Assembly: GCF_001311985.1 (NCBI RefSeq)
Contig: NZ_BBCJ01000024.1
Coordinates: 1 to 64,000 of the forward strand
DNA length: 64,000 nt
DNA from: Geotalea toluenoxydans JCM 15764
GTDB taxonomy: Bacteria; Desulfobacterota; Desulfuromonadia; Geobacterales; Geobacteraceae
Direction: 5' to 3'
Position numbers and translations under genes: made by a program
Shown: piece after piece, positions 50,163 to 58,445 of the stretch
How positions within the stretch are numbered: position 1 is the first letter of the stretch
Layout of the letters: each line of letters begins with the position of its first letter
Notes under the pieces: generated by a model
What the model saw: only the letters and a program-made list of their open reading frames with translations
Told to the model about the DNA's origin: nothing
Database searches by the model: none

Positions 50163-53100
50163 ATGCTAGAAAAATTGATTGCCTGCACATTACGGCAGAA
50201 AGGGATGGTCATCTTCCTTTCCCTGCTGATTGTTGCCTTAGGATTGTATTCTTATCTGAAATTGCCGATTGATGCATTTCCGGATGTAACGAACATTCAG
50301 GTTGAAGTGGTAAGTCACGCCGACGGACTGTCGGCAATAGAAATTGAGAGGAACGTAACCTACCCGATTGAAATGGCAATGCGGGGCCTGCCCGACATCG
50401 AACAAATGCGTTCGGTGACCAAGTTCGGCCTGTCGATTGTCACCATTGTCTTCAAGGACAATGTGGATATCTATTTTGCACGCCAGCTGGTTTTCGAGCG
50501 GTTGGCGGAGGCCCGTGAAAAGGTCCCAAAGGGGGTTGAGGTAGCATGGGGCCGATCGGCACGGCCATGGGGGAGATTTACCAATATACCCTCGAAGGAA
50601 AGGTGCCGGCTGACCCACAGCAGAAGCTCGCCTATTTGACCAATCTGAGAACCATTCAGGAGTGGATTGTCACCCCCCAGCTGAAAAGTGTTGCCGGCGT
50701 AAACGAGATCAACTCCTTCGGCGGGTATTTCAAGCAGTACCAGGTGATCGTGGCGCCGGAAAAGCTGCTCAAATATGCCATAACCGTGGATGACGTCTAT
50801 TCCGCCATCGGCAGCAACAACGAGAACGTCGGCGGCAACCTCTTAGAGCGGGGCACCGATCAGTACATCGTCCGCGGGGTCGGTTTGATAAAAGACGTCA
50901 GCGACATAGAAAATATCGTCCTGAAGTCTGCCGGTGGCACTCCGACATATATCCGCGATGTGGCCCAGGTCAAGGTCGGCGAGGCGGTCCGCATGGGCGC
51001 CGCCATGAAGGACGGCAAGGATGAGTGTGTCGGCGGCATCGTCATGATGCTGCGCGGCGAAAACAGCCGCGACGTTGTGCGCCGGGTAGCGAAAAAAGTA
51101 AAGGAAATGAATGAAAACAATGTGCTTCCGGAGGGGATCAAACTTGTTCCCTATTATGACCGGAGCGACATTGTAAAAGCGAGCGTGGGTACGGTCAACA
51201 AGGCGCTGATCGAGGGCTCCATCCTGGTCCTGATCGTGCTGTACCTCTTGCTGAACAGTTTCCGGGGCAGTTTTGTCGTCCTTATCGCCTTGCCGCTGTC
51301 TTTATTGGCGACATTCATCGTCATGAAACTTGTCGGCATAACCGCCAACCTGATGTCCCTCGGCGGTCTGGCCATTTCCATCGGCATGATCATCGATACG
51401 ACCATTATCCAGGTGGAAAACGTCCAGCGACATTTGAGCGAAGAGGGAGGAAAGCACCCTGGATTAATGACCGTGCTGAAAGCGGTCATGGAAGTCAGAA
51501 AGCCGAGCATCTTCGGCGAGCTTATCATTGCTCTCACCTTCATCCCCATCCTTTCCCTGGAAGGTCACGAAGGAAAGATGTTCGGCCCATTGGCTATAAC
51601 GGTGACAATTGCACTTCTTGCCTCATTGTTCCTGTCAATATTCGTTATCCCGGTCCTCTGCATCCTGTTTCTGAAACCGCACCCGGAAAAAGAGAGTTTC
51701 CTCATGAAACATGCCAGCAGGCTCTATCTGCCGCTGCTCGACTATGCCATGAACACGAAGCGTGTGGTGTTGAGTGTTGCGGGTCTGCTTCTGGTTGTTT
51801 CTCTCTTCCTGTTAACACGGCTGGGAACGGAGTTCATCCCGATCATGGATGAAGGCTCGTTTGACATGGATGTCTCCATGCTCCCCGGTGTTTCCCTGGC
51901 CAAGGCCTTGGAAGTAAACCAAATGGCCGCAGCGAAGCTGAAGCAGTTTCCGGAATTGGACACTGTCGTGGGCCGAACCGGGCAGACCGGGGTCGCCCTG
52001 GATACCCGGGGGGCTGACAAGACCGGCTACGTGGGGATCTTCAAACCGAGGACGAATGGAAACGGGATATATCCAAAGAAGAGCTGATCAATGAGATGCG
52101 TGAATCTCTCGAATCGATTGCAGGCATCACTTTCGGTTTCAGCCAGCCGATTCAATGCCGTATTGACGAACTCCTTGCCGGAACACGGGCGCAGCTGATT
52201 CTCAAGCTGTTTGGTGAAGATATCGAGGTGCTGAGTGAGAAATCGGCTGAAATCGCCAAAGTTCTGTCCACGGTAAAGGGTGGGACCGATCTGAATGCGG
52301 AAAAAATTACGGGGCAGCCCTACCTGACGGTCAACATCAACCGGGCAAAGATTGCCCGCTATGGCTTGAATATCAGCGACGTGCAAAAGGTGATTGAAAT
52401 TGCCGTGGCTGGTAAAGCAGCATCGCAGCTGTTTGAGGAAAATCGCAGCTTTGATATCTCGGTTCGCCTGCCGGAAGAAAAAAGGAATTCCCTGGAAGCG
52501 ATCAAGAATCTGATGATTACTACGAAAACCGGGATCAATGTGCCGCTGGAACAGCTGGCTGAAGTGGAGATGATCGAAGGCCCGGCCCAGATCAGCCGCC
52601 AGGACGGAGTGAGAAGAATCGGCATCGAGATGAACGTCACCGGCAGGGATATGGGCGGATTTGTTGCCGAGGCCAAGCAGAAAATCAAGGAGCAGGTCAA
52701 GCTGCCGGCCGGCTATTATCTCACCTGGGGTGGACAATTCGAGAATCAGCAGCGGGCCATGAACAAGCTGATGATCATCGGACCGGTAGCCGTCGGCTTG
52801 ATCTTGCTCCTGCTGTACATCACATTCAGATCGATCCGCCTGGCGTTGCTGGTCATCTGCAATCTGCCGTTCGCCTTGATCGGCGGAGTCTTCGCCCTCT
52901 TCATGTCGGGGCAATACTTGTCCGTTCCGGCATCAGTGGGGTTTGTCGTTTTGTTCGGCGTTGCCGTCTTGAACGGACTGGTCCTGGTTTCGCGCATCTC
53001 GCAACTGCGTGATGAAGGCTTTGGATTGCAGGAGGCCATCAGGAAGGGGAGTCTCGACCGGTTGCGCCCGGTACTGATGACAGCCTCCATCGCCATCTTC

Positions 53101-53259
53101 AGTCTCATGCCAATGCTGCTGGCCAGCGGCACCGGTTCGGAGATCCAGAAGCCTCTGGCAACCGTCGTCGTTGGTGGCTTGATTACCTCTACCATGTTGA
53201 CCCTGCTGATCATCCCGGCGGTGTACGGCTGGTTCGAGAAGAGGAAGGTCGAAATGTAA
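50163..53259 (+). CDS. CzcA-like heavy-metal efflux RND pump (two frameshifts)
   Basis: An inner-membrane proton-driven pump, about 1032 residues after restoring a base near 50545 and one near 52049. Twelve membrane helices in two sets (one at the N-terminus, five plus one around 340-530, five near the end) and two periplasmic loops are seen. The fourth helix reads LAISIGMIIDTTIIQVENVQ: the second Asp and the Glu of HME pumps are kept, while the first Asp (DFG) is replaced. As I recall, this resembles the HME5 subgroup more than Zn/Co/Cd CzcA. The metal is therefore not assigned. It is the third gene of the tripartite system. Confidence 0.9.
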
Positions 53260-53265
53260 TCAAAA

Positions 53266-53342
53266 CATGTACCGCAGGGTGCGCAGAGGGTGTTGAGGAA
53301 AAGAGAAGAGTTTCTGCCAATCTCTGCGCGCACTGCGGCATG
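53266..53342. repeat. 77-bp imperfect palindrome after the RND pump gene
   Basis: CATGTACCGCAGGGTGCGCA at the left is mirrored by CTCTGCGCGCACTGCGGCATG-type sequence at the right (53322-53342), with the core GCGCAGAG/CTCTGCGC perfect. Similar CGCAGAG palindromes are widespread in environmental genomes, from memory. Confidence 0.7.
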
Positions 53343-53779
53343 TAACCGTAATTGCTGATCTCAATAAAAGAAGGTGCAAGTAAGTTTGAAATTTAGCTGG
53401 AACGCTGGTTGACTATATCCAAAAAAGCGGGGTGGGGTGCGCCTCCGGCCTGATAAATTGAATGGTTGCGGGATCGGAAAGTTCCGGGGTTTGGCGGAGG
53501 GGGCTGCTGCTCCTGATTGGTTAATCTCAGGTAATCACAGGCTTTTTCGCTGACCGCCGGACCTGATTTATCGTGATTAAGCGATTTTTTTTGTCTCTAC
53601 ATTAATTAATAGCTTCCTTAAACATCCATCCCTTCCAATGCTCTTTTTTTTCAATTCTTGATAATCCCTTCCCCCTCTAGTCCTGCCTTCTCCACTCACA
53701 TCCTGAGTTATGTCGTGTTAGAATTATGGAATGAATCTTGAATTAATGATGACCAAATTGTCTGCGAAGGGAAAGATTC
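53343..53779. other. Non-coding stretch upstream of the PstS-like gene
   Basis: No convincing gene is seen. TAATCAC (53532-53538) and GTGATTA (53573-53579) could pair and are followed by AGCG and eight T, so a weak plus-strand terminator may lie at 53532-53592. The rest is AT-rich without a clear promoter. Confidence 0.35.
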
Positions 53780-54629
53780 GTGGTGCCTGGTGTCAGAATA
53801 ACAGTTGTTGTGTCAATTATCCTGTCTATCTTGCTGTCCCTTGCAGAACGCCATCATGCTCTGGCTGGGGAGGTCATCCGGATCAACGGTTCCGGTGCGG
53901 CTTTGGACATCCTGAAACCGATGATAAGAGAGTACAGGAAAATACATCCCCGAGCTAAAATTCTAGTGGACAAACCACTGGGAAGTACGGGAGCCATCAA
54001 GCTCTTCTAGCCGGGGTGGTGGATGTTGCTGTCAGCAGCAAGATTCTTACGCCAGAGGAGTCGGCACAGGGGGCTCTGGCTAGCGATTATGGAAAGATTC
54101 CCCTGGCTGTTGTTTCCACTGCTGGGGTCGGCAAAAAAGAGATAACGACCAGGGAGCTGGAGGATATCTATACCGGCAAGCTAACAAAATGGCCCAATGG
54201 TGAGACGATCCGCATCATCCTGCGCCCCAGGGAAGATATCGACACGAAGATCCTCGGAGAGCTGTCTCCAGGGATGGGACGGGCGCTGCGGGAGGCACAT
54301 AAAAAGCCGGGAATGATTTTTTCCATAACCGACCCGGAAGCCACGGAAAGCATAATCAAAACTCCGGGAGCTATCGGCACGGCAGCCATTTGCTGTGTCA
54401 TTGACCACAAGGGCAGGCTGAATGCCCTCAGCCTTAACGGCAGGAAAGCTTCAGCCAAGGGGGTAGCCGACGGCACTTATCCCTTGGCCAAAGACCTCCG
54501 TTTCATCACTACCGGCAAGACCCCGCCCGCCGCCTGGATTTCCTTCGCTTTGTCTACTCTGCCAAAGGGCGTGCCATTGCGGAAAAAGAGGGCATATTGG
54601 TTACGGCAAAGGATGCAGGAAGACCATGA
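53780..54629 (+). CDS. PstS-like periplasmic substrate-binding protein (two frameshifts)
   Basis: About 283 residues, with a signal peptide or anchor (RITVVVSIILSILLSLAERH). Lost bases near 54006 and 54538 split the frame; repaired, the chain reads STGAIKLFLAGVVDVAVSSK and ends TAKDAGRP. IRINGSGAALDILKPMIREY, EDIYTGKLTKWPNGETI and the KTPGAIGTAA block are typical of PBP-like PstS relatives. No Pst permease or ATPase is nearby. The stop overlaps the next start by four bases (ATGA), so it is probably a sensor partner of the GGDEF-EAL protein, not a transport subunit. The GTG start is moderately supported. Confidence 0.75.
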
Positions 54630-56875
54630 GGCGTAGCGACAGAATAAGCCGCTTGACGACTACCCTTGCCATGCTCCTTTCACTGGCCATAACCGTTGTC
54701 GTTCCAGCAGGCTATTTTGCCGTCTCTTACCATTACATGCAGGGTACGCTCGATGCCGAAGCGGCAACAGGTGCGGCAGCCGTGAGCGCTTTGGTCAATT
54801 CAAATCCTTCCATGTGGCAGTTCGAGCAGATCAGGCTTTCCGAACTCTTGGATCGGCGCCCTCACAACCGTACGCCTGAACAGAGGCGGGTCGTTGATGT
54901 CACAGACAACCCCGTGGCCGAGAGTTCCGACTTCTTGCAGAAGCCGATTCTCACCGGGACCCATGAAATCTACGATGCAGGGACAAGTGTCGGAAAGATC
55001 CTGGTTTCCCGTTCCCTGGCGCCTCTTCTTTGGAAGACTTCCTCTGTTGCAGTCGCTGCACTGGCGGCAGGTTTGCTCTTCTACACGGTCTTGCGCATTC
55101 TGCCGCTGCGGGCAGTGAGGCGGGCCTATCATTCCCTTGAAGAAAGCGAGAAAAAATACCGTTCCCTTTACGAAAGCATGAAGGAAGGGGTAGCGTTGCA
55201 CCGCATCGACTATGATGAGTATGGTGTTCCCGTATCCTTTACCATAGTCGATGTCAATCCCTCATGTCAGCTGCTTCTCGGCTTGAGCAGTGAAGAGTTG
55301 ATCGGCAAGGACGGCTCTGAATTGTTCGGCGGGGCTGTGGCCGGCTACTTTCCGGAGATTCTCCGTGCCGCCTCCACCGGCGAGGCATTTTCCTTCGATT
55401 TTATCCAGCAGGCAGATAAGCAGCGTATTCATGTGGCTGTCTTTTTTCCCGAGACCGGGTATTTCGCCTTTCTCATGGAGGATGTGACCCAGCGCAAGGT
55501 CAATGAAGAGCAGATCAGGCGGCTGGCCTATTATGACAACCTGACCGGACTGCCGAACCGCGCCCTTCTCATGGACAGGCTGGAGCAGATGCTGACCAAG
55601 GCCCGCCGGGACAAAACCAGAGTTGTCCTGCTTTTTCTCGATCTTGACCGGTTCAAGGTGATAAATGATACCATGGGACATGCCCACGGCGACCAGTTGC
55701 TGGTCCAGGTGGCCAATCGCCTGCGTCAGGCGCTGAGGAGCAGTGATACCCTTGCCCGCATCGGTGGTGACGAATTTGTCGTCCTTTTTACCCTTGAGGG
55801 GCCACAGCTGAACGTTTCCCCCCTTGCCCAGCACCTGATCGACAGCATTACCTCGGTCTATCCCATAAGCGGCAGAGATGTGTATGCATCCACCAGTATC
55901 GGCATTGCCACTTTCCCTGACGATGGCGGCGATGGCAACAGCCTGCTCAGATGTGCCGACATGGCCATGTACGCGGCAAAGGAGGGGGGCGGCAAGGGTT
56001 ACCATTTCTACTCGCCGGAGATGAACCTCAAGGCACACGCCAGGATGGAGCTGGAGACAAGCCTTCGTCACGCACTGGAGCGTGAGGAATTCTTTCTGGA
56101 ATTTCAGCCGATCGTCAATGCCAGAGACGGCCGGTTAGTCGGTGCAGAAGCGCTGCTGCGCTGGAACGATCCGGCGAAGGGGCTGATCATGCCGGACATG
56201 TTCATCCAGGTGGCGGAAGAATCGGGATTCATCATTCCTCTCGGGGAGTGGGTGCTGAGGACCGCCTGCAGGAAGATGAAGGAATGGCGCGAAGCCGGAC
56301 TGCCGCCGTTCCGCATTTCGGTCAATGTTTCCGGCCGCCAGTTCTGCCAGGCGAACTTTACCGATACCGTTTGCTCCATCATCCGTGAAACCGGCATGGA
56401 CCCAAGTTTTCTGGCTCTTGAAATGACCGAGACCAGCCTCATGGTCGATGTGGAAGCCACGGCCAAGATCCTGATGCAGTTGAAGGAACTGGATATCTCG
56501 ATCGTTATCGATGATTTTGGCGCCGGATACTCCTCCCTTGGCTATCTGCAGAAATTCCCCATCGACCGGATCAAGATCGACCGCTCATTTATCAGGGACC
56601 TCAGTTCTCATGCCAATGACAAAGCCATTGTCGAAGCCATAATTGCCATGGCCGCCCGTCTTAATCTGCAGGTGGTCGCCGAAGGGGTCGAAACCTCAGA
56701 GCAGCTTGATTTTCTCAAGGAACAGGGCTGCCATGAGATACAGGGCTTTTATTTCCACCGTCCTCTGTCCGAAGAGCTCTTCAAGACACTTCTGTGGGAG
56801 ATCAAGGATCACCCCGTCCCTCTTTTTGCTTCACCGGAAGGGGAGACTGTCGTCATATCCCTTGCCACCTGCTGA
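54626..56875 (+). CDS. Membrane PAS-GGDEF-EAL cyclic-di-GMP enzyme
   Basis: An intact protein of 749 residues. Two membrane helices (about 12-33 and 138-158) hold a periplasmic region of about 100 residues. A PAS domain (about 180-290), a GGDEF domain (about 300-460) and an EAL domain (about 475-730) follow. The diguanylate cyclase site IGGDEFVVLF is intact with an inhibitory RSSD five residues before it. The EAL domain keeps EALLRW, ETSLMVD, DDFGAGYSSLGYL and EGVET. Both synthesis and breakdown of c-di-GMP are possible. Coupling with the PstS-like protein suggests sensing of a periplasmic ligand such as phosphate. Confidence 0.93.
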   Translation: MRRSDRISRLTTTLAMLLSLAITVVVPAGYFAVSYHYMQGTLDAEAATGAAAVSALVNSNPSMWQFEQIRLSELLDRRPHNRTPEQRRVVDVTDNPVAESSDFLQKPILTGTHEIYDAGTSVGKILVSRSLAPLLWKTSSVAVAALAAGLLFYTVLRILPLRAVRRAYHSLEESEKKYRSLYESMKEGVALHRIDYDEYGVPVSFTIVDVNPSCQLLLGLSSEELIGKDGSELFGGAVAGYFPEILRAASTGEAFSFDFIQQADKQRIHVAVFFPETGYFAFLMEDVTQRKVNEEQIRRLAYYDNLTGLPNRALLMDRLEQMLTKARRDKTRVVLLFLDLDRFKVINDTMGHAHGDQLLVQVANRLRQALRSSDTLARIGGDEFVVLFTLEGPQLNVSPLAQHLIDSITSVYPISGRDVYASTSIGIATFPDDGGDGNSLLRCADMAMYAAKEGGGKGYHFYSPEMNLKAHARMELETSLRHALEREEFFLEFQPIVNARDGRLVGAEALLRWNDPAKGLIMPDMFIQVAEESGFIIPLGEWVLRTACRKMKEWREAGLPPFRISVNVSGRQFCQANFTDTVCSIIRETGMDPSFLALEMTETSLMVDVEATAKILMQLKELDISIVIDDFGAGYSSLGYLQKFPIDRIKIDRSFIRDLSSHANDKAIVEAIIAMAARLNLQVVAEGVETSEQLDFLKEQGCHEIQGFYFHRPLSEELFKTLLWEIKDHPVPLFASPEGETVVISLATC

Positions 56876-56980
56876 GGATCAATCTGCAGCAAAAGTTACC
56901 CTCCTTGTCAGCGCGTTTTGCCTCCTTGCCGGTTCTTCAAGGATCGGTTTCCACTGTCGAATACTTTCCTTCACCATTCC

Positions 56981-57990
56981 TTACTCCTGAAGCCTGTCTC
57001 TCAAGGAAAGGGCAAGGGCGGTGCCGATACCTGTTGCCAGCAGTCCCAGCCCCAGCCATTTGTTCTTTGCCAGCCATAGCTGATTGCACTGGTAACTTGC
57101 TCGTGCATCGAACCTGCCATGGGCGCCGAAGTCCCCTTCCACAGGGTGCCACATGTTGTTCGGCCGGTCCCGCTCTTCAAGCTCGTCGGTCTGTTGGCCG
57201 CTGTAGCCTTTTTTAGCCAGGTAGTGATCCAGAAGGCCGGCAAAGAACTTGTTGCCCCACATGGCTTTTACTGTCGGTATTCCCACATGAAGTTCCCGCC
57301 GCCGGTGATGGGAAGACCAGACGATGGCGTCGGCGGCAACCTCCGGCTGAAAAATCGGGGGGACCGGCTGCGGCTTGAAAGGCATTCTCGACATGGTCCA
57401 GCTGAACTGGGGGGTGTTGATGGCCGGAAGCTGGACCATGGTGATATGCACCTTGCTCCGATCATGGATCAGCTCACTGCGGATGGAGTCGGTGAAGCCC
57501 CTGATGGCGTGCTTGGCGCCACAGTACGCGGATTGCAGCGGGATGCTCCGTTCCGATAGGGCTGAGCCGACCTGAATAATAATCCCGCGGTTGCGAGGAA
57601 TCATCCGGCTCAAGGCCGCCGAGGTGCCATAGACCACTCCAAGGTAGGTCACCTCTGTCACCCTGCGGAATTCATCGGAGGTCATATCCTTGAAGGAGGA
57701 GAAGACGGAGACCATGGCATTATTGACCCAGACGTCGATAGGTCCCCACTGCTCCTCCACTTGGGCGGCCGCCAGTTCCACCTTGTCGGCATCGGAGACG
57801 TCAGCGAGAGAATCATTGCTTCTCCGCCTCTGTCAATCACTTCCTGCCGGACCGCTTTCAGTCGGTCCTCGTCGCGGGCCAGCAGGCCGATCCTCGCTCC
57901 CTCGCGGGCAAAGGCCCGGGCGGTGGCGCGACCGACCCCTGCCGATGCTCCGGTAATCAACACTGTCCGTTTTTTACTGCCCTGTCCCAT
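56981..57990 (-). CDS. Short-chain dehydrogenase/reductase (one frameshift)
   Basis: About 336 residues when one base is restored near 57806. The NAD(P)-binding motif GASAGVGRATA lies near the N-terminus and the next residues ARDEDRLKAVRQEV fit an NADPH-type loop. The catalytic Ser (QVGSALSERS) and YCGAK (YxxxK) are in the usual order. The C-terminal extension (about 215-336) ends in a hydrophobic helix (WLGLGLLATGIGTALALSL), which could tether it to a membrane. The substrate is unknown. GGAGG precedes ATG 57990. It is last in a minus-strand run beginning at 63208. Confidence 0.85.
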
Positions 57991-58001
57991 GTCGCCTCCA
58001 T

Positions 58002-58445
58002 TTACAATTTATGCCGGCAGGCCGGGTCGACCCCCGTCCCGTACACATAGACCATTTCACCCCCCAGCCAGCCGGAGACGGTTAGGAGCAGCACCGCTAC
58101 CGCTGAAATGGCGGTCTGCCCCACGTATTCAGGACTGGCACGCCGCCACAGGAAATCGAGCACGTAGATGATGACGATGGTCAGATTTATGGCCATGTGC
58201 CAGAGTCCGATTCTTTTTTCCGGCGAGGCATGCAGGGTGAACAGATCGACAAAGCCGGGCAGTGCCGCAATCAGTGCGCCGATAATACCTCCCCCAATGG
58301 CATAGAGAGAGGTCGTCCACCAGGTTTCGTTCCCTGTTGCAAAAAAGATGATGTCGCAGGCCAGGGAAAAGATCCATAGCCCCATGGCCAAAGGAATGAG
58401 CATGGGGTGGAGAGGATGCTTGGCAATGTTGGCTGTACTGATCAT
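58002..58445 (-). CDS. DUF2231 membrane protein
   Basis: A protein of 147 residues with four hydrophobic helices. HPLHPMLIPLAMGLWIFSL at the start is the DUF2231 signature, with conserved His that might hold heme, and a further LWHMAINL motif near residue 82. Its ATG overlaps the upstream gene's stop (ATGA), so it is coupled to the FAD/Fe-S oxidoreductase. It may be a membrane partner for that enzyme, but this is only inferred from the arrangement. Confidence 0.82.
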   Translation of the reverse strand: MISTANIAKHPLHPMLIPLAMGLWIFSLACDIIFFATGNETWWTTSLYAIGGGIIGALIAALPGFVDLFTLHASPEKRIGLWHMAINLTIVIIYVLDFLWRRASPEYVGQTAISAVAVLLLTVSGWLGGEMVYVYGTGVDPACRHKL

